This document shows, in pieces, positions 55,127 through 64,000 of a stretch of DNA of 64,000 bases (the first letter of the stretch is position 1; each line of letters starts with the position of its first letter). The notes beneath the pieces were generated by a model. It had not been told where the DNA came from and did not search any database. It saw nothing but the letters and a program-made list of their open reading frames with translations. The translations under genes were made by a program, and so were the position numbers. The stretch is from Leuctra nigra (Eukaryota; Arthropoda; Insecta; Plecoptera; Leuctridae), in contig OW203773.1 of assembly GCA_934045905.1 (NCBI GenBank), positions 19,641,246 to 19,705,245 of the forward strand. Reading direction: 5' to 3'.

Positions 55127-58100
55127 CTGCGGGGGAGAAGAACACACTCAGTGCTGGGTTTTGTATAGAGATGTGAGTCGGAAAATTTTCCTGGCTTATT
55201 TTACCGGAAAATTTTCCGTATCGTTTTTTTTAATACCTATTCTGTAAAAAAAATGTGTTGCAAATAATTTTCAACAGTTTGATGGACTTTGCTTGAATAT
55301 TTACCTCAGCAGAAAAGTTACAAACTCCATATTTCAAATATCCCGCCAATACTGAACAAAGGCAAGGCAATTCACCAATGATAATAATGTAGTCTAAATG
55401 TTGAACATTAAAATAATCCATTGAAGGGCTGTACTGCAATACTAATCATATTATTGAAAGGTACAATAACATCAAATACATAGTGGAAAGTGAAAATATC
55501 GTTTACCAAAACAATTGTAAGACCCCTCTAACAATCGTAAAATTTTCTGATTTATAATTTTCCGGAAAATGAACATCTCTAGTTTTGTAGTCATCCTTAC
55601 CGAGCAGATTCTATGACGTTACATCATAAAGGTGTAGGAAAAATTAAACACTATGTTAAGTCAGGGCCAGGGTGTGAATTGATGGGGGGGATTTCCCTCC
55701 CTCTGATTGCTCATCCCCGGCTCCGTTTCCCAATAAAGCATCCCAGGGGGGGGGGGGGGGGGGATAGTTCCCCCCCCCCCCTCTGTAAAATGTTGACTTT
55801 TAATCTACTAATATAACAGATTACTAATATAACAGATTACGTAAATTTTACAAATAAATTGTCACACAAAACAACTGTCAAAATGAAATTGCCTTTATTA
55901 GCAAAAAAGCTGTATTTCATAAGATTGATTTATTCGAAGATTTATTTTAATTGCCCACTACTTCTGATATCCCTTTAAATTAAAAGCAATTCCTCTATTA
56001 TAAATAATGCCATTTTGTCGTGATAAAAAGGGCTTCAAATAGTGCACAAACTACAAATTGCTTAGAAATGCACCAAATTCAATCTTGAAATTCAAAGTTT
56101 CCCGTGGCTATGCGCCCCGGACCCGCATGGTACTGGGGGGCCCTCCCCCCAGACCTGGGCAATCGTATTTTTCGTCTTTGCTATATTTCCCAACATTTTC
56201 TGATTTTTGTTTAACCAATCCCCCCTCTGAAAATTGAACAATTCACACCCTGGTCAAGGCATTAGATGATCCTAATCAAAATATTTACAAAATAAAAATA
56301 CCTACCTACAATACAAACAGAAAAACTTAAACAAAATTCAATATTGATGCATTTGTGGCGTGCCAATGAATAAAGGAACACGATCTACCAATGTGCTCAA
56401 AGCAACAACATAAGAATGGATGGTAGGAAGGAGTTTGTTGTGGCCTATTAGCAGGGAACCGTGCCAGCATTTGCCTCTCCTCAACTCAAATGAAGAATAA
56501 ACTGTAGGAATCGAACACGGGACTAATTGACTTGTACTGTACAGAAATTGTTTATGAGGGTGTTTAAAGTGTTAAGATCAAAATCAAAGTATTTGACATT
56601 TTGAGGACATACCAGAGGTCACATACAACAGTTTGTGGCATTATTTAGTCAAATAAAAAAAGAAATGTCACTAATATATGATTTTATAAAATCTGTCAGT
56701 GTGAAGACAAACCAAAAAAAAAATCTTTGAAAAACCGTATGATTCGATGTACCTAACATTTACTGAAAAACAAACCCAAAGGGCTGAAAAACCCCAAGGT
56801 GAAATATTGCTAAACTTTCCCTCGATCTTTACGCACCTTGTTGGTGAGGGCGTATACGAGCAGGTTGCGCGAGGGCGGCACCGGCGTGGTGACCTTGAGC
56901 GCGTCGACGAGGGCGCGCGCGTCCGCGTAGCCGGCGTCCTCGAGCCAGCGGCGCAGCGGCGCCACGAACAGCGGCAGGAGGTTGGCGTCGGCGTCGCGGC
57001 GCCCCACGGCGATCAGGTTCCGCAGCAGGCAGCACCACACGTCCAGCTGCTGGCCGGGCAGGCCGTCCGACGCAACGTACGGCAGCAAGCGGTACAGCAG
57101 GTTCTACACAAGCACACAGACCGTAGACATCAGTGGAGTGGAACAATCTGTGTATTTTAGACTAGGAAAACGCTCAGTGTAACGCGTTGATGAGCGAGCA
57201 CGGATACGCGCAACACCTCGAACCGAAATTCTGTTTATCAAAAATGTACTTAAAAGCCAATAATAATGTCTTGAATTTCGTCACAGACTTGTATGAAACT
57301 CTCCAACAATTTCTAAAATAGGTATTGTTCCCAATAACCATGCAAAGTTTTAAGTTGATCAATTGTACCTTCATGATTGAACGATTCCTCGTTAATTTTC
57401 AAAAAACACAGGATCTCGTTCAAAAATATACCTGGGACCACTCATATGCCTAAGTGTGTGAACACAATATTAGATCGATCTGTTGAACGGTCATATCAGT
57501 TTCATATACGTTGGAAAGTTTCTGCTCTAACTACCTTGGACTGAAGATTCGAAGATGCCGTGAAATGTGAAATTCGAGAAATTTGACAGCAAACATGCAA
57601 AATGTCCGTTAAATGTCAATAACTTTTGGATTTAAACACAGATTAGTCTGAAAATTGTCAAAAATATAGATAATGTCGATCTCAAGTACCATGCAAAGTT
57701 TTAAGTTGATTGGTCAAACGGTTCTAGTTTAAATTTCAATAAACACATGAAATATTTTTTTAAATTTTAAACAATGGGAGGATTTGGCTGAAATTTTGTA
57801 ACATTGGGGACATTGTTGGTCGTAATGACTTGTCAAAATTTCAAATTGATCAAATCAACCAATCGAAAGATAATTTTTTTAAAATTTGAACCAATCAGGG
57901 GATCTCAAAAAAATTAGGGTCTGCAACGCCCGTAAATGGTCAGTACATGTGTGCAAAATTTCAGCTTGATCGAAGAAAAACTGTGACTTGTATATCGTCA
58001 GTAACAGAAAAAAAATCAGACAAAAAAAAACAGAGGTCCGTGCCAAAAGGAGACGCTTGCTTCGCTCGCTCAAAAATATTTGACACTGTCAAAAGGTTAC

Positions 58101-61100
58101 GTTTAAACACTGACAAACAATTTGTTTGGGATTCGCAAGTTTGTTTCACGGGATTGGTCACCAATCGTATTGGAAATTCCATAGTTTTGAGCGGTTTTGT
58201 TGAAAAACCGCCACCTAATTAACAAAGCACAAGCAAAAATGAAAAAGTGCTACTAATATACAATCAGACTGATCATGTGAACATCCTATCAAAGTTACAC
58301 CCACTTATTAAACAATTTTTCTCTCTCAATTTGCTTAAAACAGCCGAGCGATTGCACCACCTTAATTGTACCAGAAGTTGTATGTAATTTAGTAATAGCG
58401 AGCATGAGATGTGTCTTACTTGTTGAACATTTTAAATTCTGTTAACCCCTCGAGTAGGTATTAAAATGTTAGGCGCGGGAGCTGTCAGGCGGTAGTTCTT
58501 TTCCTGTGGGTTCCACAATTTCTCAACATTTCCATCATCACTTTGGTCACTCTCTCATGCACTGTCACTCTCCTCACTATCACTGTAATCACTATCATAT
58601 TTATCATTACGAGTAACATTTCCCGATGGGTCGTCTTCATCATCAGAATCTTGAAAAAAAGCATTTATGTCAACACCTGACAGTCGCTTCAGACGCCATT
58701 TTGCAGACGGAAGAATCGTATTTATCTTATATTTTAATTCAGAAGGCTATTACCCCTTCTACACGCTCACTTTAACATAGGACTTTAGTAGCCTCTCACT
58801 TTAAGTACACCGTGTAGATGATCAAGCTTCCCTTAAATGACACCGCACTTCAAGTTCGCGACGGACCTATGTTTAACCTATGTTTAACGCAAGACGCGAG
58901 ATCTCGCGAGATTATTTTTAAAAACGATTCGCTTTTGTTCTTCTTCAGTTCTAGATTTAATAGTAAAATTGTATACATATTCAAGTTAAAATATTTCATT
59001 GAATTTGTAAGTGTGTTGCGTGCTATTTAATAATACTTTTTAAAATTTTAAAATAATAAATAAGTGCTTATGAGTGTTAAAAGTGAGGCTATGTCATCCA
59101 AGAGTGATTTTGTTTTCAACTTGAACTGACAGCTGGAACATATTTTGGAAATAACTTCACTGGACCATTCATGTGAAATCTCCTCACTGTCATTAGAATA
59201 ACACTGCACTGAATCGACAGTATTCAGTATTCAGTATTTTTTATTGTCATTTGTGAATTACATTGTAATTATAAAAGACAGTCATTGATAAACATTGTTC
59301 ATTATAAAACTTATTAAACTACATCCACAACACTATTTAATACACAGCATATTAATTGCTCTCACTTTTGACATGTTTAGTTATAGCCAACTTAAACTCG
59401 TGAACATCTTTGCTATCTTTGATTACTCTAGGGATTTTGTTAAAATCCCTAAACCCTTTATAAAATATACTGTTATTTAACCTACTGTAGTTACAATGCG
59501 TAAGAAAAGCATCATCTGCATGACGAGTCATGTGTTCATGCAGAGATTTGTCAATGATAAAATACTTTGGCATATACCCTTTATAAATTTTAAAAACAAA
59601 TATATACACAGCTATGTCTATCATTTCTCTGATAGTACACCATTTAAGTTTTTCTCTCATGCCACTCGTTGGGGTCATCCTCCTTTCTCTAAGAATACAT
59701 CGCATTACTTTGTTCTGCATGATCTGCAACCTATTAATATCTTCTTGTGTGTTATTATAAAACAAAGTATTGCAGTATGTAAAATGCGGTTTTATAATAC
59801 AGTTATATATCATAACTTTAGTCCATGTTGATAGATTACCTCCAACTCTATACATATATCCGATTTTCTTTCCTAATTTACTTATAACATCTTGAATATG
59901 TTTCTTAAAACATAGTCTATTGTCAATTAAAACCCCCAAATATTTATAAAATTCCACACACTCAATATTAATTCCACTTATAGTTACATTATCATGCGGC
60001 TGAGTGTTTTTCATTACATTTTTTCTACCAATTACCATCATTTTTGATTTACTTTCGTTGAGTTTAAGTTTATTTACATGAAGCCAATTTACTACGTTTA
60101 TAAGTTCATGGTTTATTGTACATATGGCTTCATTTACATTTTCAGAAGCTACAGAAATCACCATGTCATCCGCATACAAATTTAAAAAACATTTTTCAAC
60201 AACACTCGGAATATCATTAATATACATAATAAAAAGTAATGGTCCCAATGTAGAGCCTTGTGGAACACCATGAATACACAATTTCTTCTCGGACAAACAC
60301 TTCCCATATTTGACCTTTTGGTACCTTCCAACTAAATAGCTTTGTAGCCACTTGAGAACAGTTCCTTCTATACCATATTTATACCTGATTTTGTAGAGTA
60401 ATCTATCCAAATTAACGGTCTCAAACGCTCTTTTAAGATCCAGAAAAACTGCTACCGTAACTTTATTATCATCTACATCTTTCATCCATTTAGCTAGGAG
60501 ACCCTGAACTGCTGTCTCACATGAGTGTTTCTCTCGGAATCCAGATTGATTAATGTACAAAAGTTTATTTACATCCAGGTACTCGCTTAATTGACTGTGT
60601 ACCACACTCTCAAGTATTTTATCCATGATTGCCAACATGTTTATAGGTCTAAATTCACACATTTGAATCGTATTTTTCACCTTAGGAATAGGAATGATGG
60701 TAGATTCCTTTAAATCAGTAGGAAAACAGCCCTGCGATAATGACATATTTATAAAATCAAGAACAAAGTATTTGGACACTTTATGGGAATCCATGAAAAG
60801 TTTATACGGTATACCATCTACATCACCCTTTATGCTTTTCAAACTTTTCATTTCATGTTCTAGAGTCACAAGAGATATACTTTTAAAAGATTCAAAAGTA
60901 TTTACATTTTCTTCCTCTACTGTATAATGATCCAAATTTGGAATACTTTCAACTATCTTAGTGATACTGTCAAGAAAATAATTGTTAAAAGCATTAGCAA
61001 TATCCTTTTCCTCCGTCAACAAGATATCTTCATTATTTACAATTTCATTCTGAATATCACATTTCATTTCTGTATTACAAATTCCTTTAAGTGTACGCCA

Positions 61101-63825
61101 TAACTTATTACTATCCCCTTTAACATCATCAATTTTTCTTTCATAGTAATTTCTTTGAGCAGACTTGAGACTTCTGGTAACCACATTTCTACTCTTTTTA
61201 TACTGTATCCAGTCATCATGATTACCCGACACTTTAGCCCTCTTATACAATAAGTTTCTGCTAGATATATTTTCTTTAATTTCCCTACCTAGCCACGGAA
61301 TATTCTTTCTATTTTTTCTTGTTACTTCAACTTTTTTTAAACACTCATTCCTAGACTCTAATATGTTTGTCTTCCACACCTTGTACTTGGAATCCAAATC
61401 CAAATCATTATAACTCCAATCTCTCGTATAAAGGTCATTCCTAAAAGCATCACTATTGTAATTATTCCAGTCATCGACCCATCTTGTCACATCCTTGGCT
61501 TCCTTTTTATTTATCTGAGCGTTTCTAATAGTGACACCAATCACCTCGTGATCAGATATACTAACATTAGGCATGATATCTGCAGTTACCAGTGCACCAT
61601 AATTTGTAATTACAATATCGATGAGAGTTTTTGTGTCTTTCGTCACTCTAGTAGGGACCTTTATAATCTGTTTGTGACCATATTCAGCAAGTAGCTCTTT
61701 CAGTCTCTTAACATACCCAACATTTACCAACCAATTAAAGTTTAGATCCCCTATCATAATAAATATACCTTTAACTTTCTTAACATCTTCAAAAATCTTC
61801 TCAATAAAATTAACTGCTTCTTTTTTCTTAGCATTAGGAGATATGTACCCTGTGTATATAACACATGTGGATCCTCTTATACAGACCTGCACCCCAATAA
61901 ACCAGTATCCTAATTTCTTTTCACTTATGTTAACAATGACATTTGCACTGATGTTATTTTTAACATACATAATAACTCCCCCCGTAAATCTCGAATGAGA
62001 ATTACATCTGATCATTCTATAACCAGGTATGTCAATTTCTTTGTCATATATCTTATCATTTACATGAGTTTCCCCAATGCCTATTAAAATCGGATTTATT
62101 TTCTTAATGTAAGTTAGAATTTCATAATAGTTCTTTGTTAAACTTTGAGCATTTAAATGTATGATATCTGTATCTGCATGCTCTGCATTATCTATTAATG
62201 TAATAGCTTCTATACTACTGCTCGGCAAGCCATCCTTTAGTTGCTACATTTTTTGTTTGGACAGGTCATTTTTTATTTTTACGTAATAAGAGCAGTTAAG
62301 GTCACTGGCTTCATGCACCGTGCTAATATCTAGCTTGCATCTACCTTTATATCTAATACAATTTATACAGTTCATGATTTCCTCTTCGCAGACACGAATG
62401 TTATGCGGTCCTGCGCAAAACTCGCACACCATTTCACCTCGACACTCTCTAGCGATGTGTCCATAACGTTGGCACTGAAAACAGCGCTTAATACGCACAT
62501 ATTTGGGAGCTACTGCACTACTCACTTCATTTTGCACTTTACCGACGTTTTTCCACTTATCACGCTGCATTTGTTGATAGTTATTTATCTGTTGCCCATG
62601 TGAATGAGCGTCATCGTTGCTATGGTGCTGATGCGGCTCGAATTCAGGAATTTCGCCGTCATTCGTGATGACCTCCTCGCCTGTTGTTGGTTTTCTTCTC
62701 CGGTGATCTCGCTGAGGCGATGCGCTGGTATTTCTGCCGCCAAGGACAATGCGTTCCTTGTTGACATCGCCGACATCGGGATTGCGATGAACGGGTATAA
62801 CTCCCGCCAAGGTCAATTCGTGCTCCACTGTAGTCGAGATTTCTTCTTTTAGCTTCAACTCTAATTGATCTATTTTATCTCGTTGCAGTTGAGTAATATA
62901 TTCTAGATCGGATATTCTTTTTCTTAACAGATTGTTTTCTCTTATTAAGAAATCCACATCACTCTGAGGCATTTGCTCAGACAGAGGCAAATTACGTACT
63001 ATAACACTATTGTCCTCGGTAAAACTTAAGTCAATACTTTTTAAATCGTCGAATATTTCGATAATTTCACGAACACTTTTATTTTTGTCCTCATTGTCAA
63101 CAACGGTACCATCCAAACTTGGCACAGTTTTCCTAGATCTCGTAACAACATTCGTCATTACCACTACTGAAAGGAACTTGTTTCGCGGAGCTATCAAACA
63201 CGACCTGCCTCGACCACTGCCAATATATCACAAATTAAGGTAATAATTACAGAATCGTCACCAGATAGTGCGTCAATAGATAAAGTGAGTGTGTAGACGT
63301 GCTAAAGTGAGACGTCATTTAAATGTATGTTTAACATACTATATTAAAGTGAGCGTGTAGAAGGGGTACAAAAGAGATTCTAAAAATATTCAATGCTGCC
63401 AACAGTCAACACTAAACCCCCAGAAATCATAAGTTCCAAATAGTTCACCAAAGTCCTGAGAGATGACACTACAAGCACTGTTTGAACATAATATTCCGCA
63501 GGACGTGTATGTCACGTCTAACCGCCTGAGGGACGAAATTTAGAGGGCGCACGGAGTACATCGAACCGGCTTGAGAGGTTAAGTAATGTGAAGAGTAAAA
63601 TTTAAAAAAAAAACACTTTAAACTGCCCTGCAACTAGGCCAATGGCCACGGACGATGACGACGCCTTACCTTGCCCTTGCGGACGCAGAGAGCGGCTTGG
63701 AGTCGGTCCTCGGTGAGCAGCGGCCCGATGATCTTCTGCACCAGCGCGGGTTTGTCAACGCAACTGGACTTAGCGTCGGCCAGGGGGTTGTCCGCGTCCT
63801 CCAGTTGCATCAGCAGCAGGTACAT
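54851..63825 (-). CDS. Unrecognised alpha-helical protein, last three exons
   Basis: Minus-strand exons 63825-63670, 57103-56837 and 55126-54851, all phase 0 with good splice sites, give 232 residues ending at TAA. Coding GC is very high against AT-rich introns. The sequence is Leu/Ala-rich with amphipathic helices (QKIIGPLLTEDRLQAALCV, LLYRLLPYVASDGLPGQQLD, WCCLLRNLIAV, LLPLFVAPLRRWLEDAGYAD, SALAALILRGEEL), suggesting a HEAT/ARM-like solenoid end. No catalytic motif or membrane span is visible. I do not recognise the family. A further exon between 57.1 and 63.7 kb cannot be excluded. A truncated copy of its last exon sits at 36660-36833. Confidence 0.7.
55166..55581. mobile_element. hAT-like element 7, GGAAAATTTTCC motif
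   Basis: 416 bp, TAGAGATG...CATCTCTA, exact 8-bp duplication GTTTTGTA (55158-55165, 55582-55589). GGAAAATTTTCC or CCGGAAAAT words near both ends. It starts 40 bases upstream of the exon it neighbours. Confidence 0.9.
55660..56240. repeat. G/C-tract repeat family G
   Basis: G-run at about 55747-55764 and C-run at about 55770-55780. 'gctatgcgccccggacccgc' near 56108 as at 13657. It looks like an inverted pair around 'attgctcatccccggctcc' and 'aaccaatccccc'. Confidence 0.55.
56385..56530 (-). repeat. tRNA-derived SINE copy
   Basis: Minus strand: B-box 'gtgttcgattcctac', then 'aggcaaatgctggcacggtt' and 'aataggccacaacaaactcc', in the same order as 26283-26440. Confidence 0.6.
56837..57103 (-). 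CDS. Helical protein, penultimate exon
   Basis: 89 codons from NLLYRLLPYVASDG to LLVYALTNK. Acceptor tgtgtag, donor gtgcgt. GC is about 70 percent, far above its flanks. Confidence 0.75.
57159..58080 (+). repeat. Dispersed repeat family A, copy 3
   Basis: 57520-58080 is collinear with window positions 1-520 and complementary to 9290-9830. At 57159-57198 stands the same hairpin-plus-CTAG motif as at 9970. The A-run and 'cgcttgcttcgctcgctc' close the right end, as in copy 1. Confidence 0.7.
59352..62243 (-). CDS. LINE ORF2: endonuclease and reverse transcriptase
   Basis: Open from the codon after the ORF1 UAG, 963 residues. AP-type endonuclease motifs: HLNAQSL, GETHV, GDLNFNW, SDHEVIGV. Reverse transcriptase motifs: SGFREKHSCETAV, FLDLKRAFETVN, GVPQGSTLGPLLFIMYINDI and the catalytic LYADDMV. 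A Cys-containing C-terminal region follows. All catalytic residues look intact, so it may encode active enzyme for target-primed insertion. The first in-frame Met falls only at GYRMIRC, after the first two endonuclease motifs, which implies translation as an extension of ORF1. Confidence 0.9.
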   Translation of the reverse strand, partial: QLKDGLPSSSIEAITLIDNAEHADTDIIHLNAQSLTKNYYEILTYIKKINPILIGIGETHVNDKIYDKEIDIPGYRMIRCNSHSRFTGGVIMYVKNNISANVIVNISEKKLGYWFIGVQVCIRGSTCVIYTGYISPNAKKKEAVNFIEKIFEDVKKVKGIFIMIGDLNFNWLVNVGYVKRLKELLAEYGHKQIIKVPTRVTKDTKTLIDIVITNYGALVTADIMPNVSISDHEVIGVTIRNAQINKKEAKDVTRWVDDWNNYNSDAFRNDLYTRDWSYNDLDLDSKYKVWKTNILESRNECLKKVEVTRKNRKNIPWLGREIKENISSRNLLYKRAKVSGNHDDWIQYKKSRNVVTRSLKSAQRNYYERKIDDVKGDSNKLWRTLKGICNTEMKCDIQNEIVNNEDILLTEEKDIANAFNNYFLDSITKIVESIPNLDHYTVEEENVNTFESFKSISLVTLEHEMKSLKSIKGDVDGIPYKLFMDSHKVSKYFVLDFINMSLSQGCFPTDLKESTIIPIPKVKNTIQMCEFRPINMLAIMDKILESVVHSQLSEYLDVNKLLYINQSGFREKHSCETAVQGLLAKWMKDVDDNKVTVAVFLDLKRAFETVNLDRLLYKIRYKYGIEGTVLKWLQSYLVGRYQKVKYGKCLSEKKLCIHGVPQGSTLGPLLFIMYINDIPSVVEKCFLNLYADDMVISVASENVNEAICTINHELINVVNWLHVNKLKLNESKSKMMVIGRKNVMKNTQPHDNVTISGINIECVEFYKYLGVLIDNRLCFKKHIQDVISKLGKKIGYMYRVGGNLSTWTKVMIYNCIIKPHFTYCNTLFYNNTQEDINRLQIMQNKVMRCILRERRMTPTSGMREKLKWCTIREMIDIAVYIFVFKIYKGYMPKYFIIDKSLHEHMTRHADDAFLTHCNYSRLNNSIFYKGFRDFNKIPRVIKDSKDVHEFKLAITKHVKSESN
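62229..62252 (-). promoter_or_regulatory. Candidate stop-codon readthrough site between LINE ORF1 and ORF2
   Basis: Minus strand AAA ATG TAG CAA CTA AAG. The six bases after the stop fit the UAG-CAR-YYA context first defined in tobacco mosaic virus, which also works in animal cells. ORF2 is in frame with no ATG nearby. A simple nonsense mutation in a one-ORF element is the alternative. Confidence 0.6.
62244..63158 (-). CDS. LINE ORF1: CCHC zinc-knuckle RNA-binding protein, 304 aa
   Basis: Start chosen at the ATG at 63158 (MTNVVTRSRKTVPSLDG). A predicted coiled coil (ENNLLRKRISDLEYITQLQR) lies near residues 75-105, a basic disordered region follows, then knuckles CFQCQRYGHIAREC, CEFCAGPHNIRVC and a third CINC...C cluster. 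This is the usual ORF1 nucleic-acid chaperone layout of Jockey-type LINEs. It ends QKM and UAG, directly followed by ORF2 in frame. Confidence 0.87.
   Translation of the reverse strand: MTNVVTRSRKTVPSLDGTVVDNEDKNKSVREIIEIFDDLKSIDLSFTEDNSVIVRNLPLSEQMPQSDVDFLIRENNLLRKRISDLEYITQLQRDKIDQLELKLKEEISTTVEHELTLAGVIPVHRNPDVGDVNKERIVLGGRNTSASPQRDHRRRKPTTGEEVITNDGEIPEFEPHQHHSNDDAHSHGQQINNYQQMQRDKWKNVGKVQNEVSSAVAPKYVRIKRCFQCQRYGHIARECRGEMVCEFCAGPHNIRVCEEEIMNCINCIRYKGRCKLDISTVHEASDLNCSYYVKIKNDLSKQKM
63670..63825 (-). CDS. Helical protein, upstream exon
   Basis: 52 codons, MYLLLMQLEDADNPLADAKS to ALCVRKGK, between acceptor gcttgcag and donor gtaagg; phase 0. The first Met is just the first codon after the splice site, so further exons are expected upstream, outside the window. 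Confidence 0.72.
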
Positions 63826-64000
63826 CTGCAAGCAGACATTCTGTTTGTAACAACCTTCTCCTGCACTCGCTCGGGATACAACTTGCGACTATACAGCCTG
63901 ACAGTTACAGTAGCCTTTATCTCGAAAATAGTAAGAATATGAGAAAAAAACAGTAAGACAGAATAATACAAATAATTAGTAACTAATATTTTTTAAATGC

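Larger units (their letters stand above)
59216..63240 (-). mobile_element. Nearly intact non-LTR retrotransposon (LINE)
   Basis: About 4 kb, minus strand, with ORF1 then ORF2 in the same frame. The 3' UTR has AATAAA and ends in a short tail of repeated 'aatactg' at 59220-59240. Both ORFs are free of frameshifts. It lies in the same orientation as the host gene, in its 6.6-kb intron. Clade is CR1/Jockey-like by motif, not resolved. The 5' boundary is approximate and target duplications were not established. Confidence 0.85.
58753..63366. mobile_element. TIR element (TA-flanked) interrupted by the LINE
   Basis: Left CCCCTTCTACACGCTCACTT and its complement ending at 63366, flanked by TA (58751-58752, 63367-63368). 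Short 'cactttaa' and 'gtgtag' words repeat near both ends. With the LINE removed it would be roughly 600 bp. Confidence 0.6.
58446..63578. mobile_element. piggyBac-like element, interrupted
   Basis: TTAA at 58442-58445 and 63579-63582. Ends cccctcgagtaggt and, reversed, cctctcaagccggt match at 10 of 14 positions; both sides have a subterminal 'caggcggt' within about 60 bases. No transposase survives. 58560-58690 on the minus strand has an acidic reading (QDSDDEDDPSGN, DSDYSDSEESDS) of unknown meaning. Other elements appear inserted within it. Confidence 0.45.

Noticed and set aside
56747..57160. 137-aa plus-strand ORF
   Set aside because: Antisense of the GC-rich exon 57103-56837, which has proper splice sites on the minus strand.
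58560..58690. Acidic minus-strand reading as the start of a transposase
   Set aside because: It reads outward toward the left end of the putative piggyBac-like element, lacks an in-frame ATG and stops early; kept only as a note.

Overview
The window is nuclear DNA of an arthropod, most probably an insect. It is AT-rich and intron-rich, has canonical GT-AG introns, and is packed with small DNA transposons. Recognisable metazoan genes are kanadaptin, an Mdm2-type ubiquitin ligase, a C2H2 zinc-finger protein and a MADF/BESS-type protein. I cannot name the order from sequence alone.

Layout. 1-9.3 kb: the C-terminal part of an unrecognised Ser-rich protein (+, main exon 4031-5260) between repeats. 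9.3-16 kb: repeats, MITEs (miniature inverted-repeat transposons) and a wrecked, chimeric LINE. 16-18 kb: a two-exon MADF protein gene (+). 18-22 kb: an array of ETS/CRE-containing repeats and a fold-back element with two identical 184-bp arms. 22-33.7 kb: kanadaptin (+, eight exons, 736 aa); its introns hold a three-level nest of transposons. 33.7-43.5 kb: repeats, a stray exon copy (36660-36833) and a zinc-finger gene (-, 37848-38759). 43.5-49.6 kb: the last six exons of an Mdm2 homologue (-). 54.8-63.8 kb: the last three exons of an unrecognised helical protein (-). Its 6.6-kb intron contains a nearly intact LINE, apparently inserted in a TIR element that itself sits in a piggyBac-like element.

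Most notable. (1) The LINE has ORF1 and ORF2 in one frame, separated only by a UAG codon followed by CAA CUA, which matches the UAG-CAR-YYA readthrough motif; ORF2 has no ATG until after its first two endonuclease motifs. (2) The Mdm2 homologue carries a repeat-built cluster of 15 SQ dipeptides just before its RING, resembling an ATM/ATR-type SQ cluster. (3) Seven hAT-like elements have 8-bp target duplications (six exact), and each is filled with its own short, mostly self-complementary motif. (4) The ETS/CRE repeat array lies between two genes.

The genes do not form a pathway. The main shared theme is transposons inserting into introns and into one another. Exon joins below were derived by hand from splice consensus and reading phase, without transcript data.
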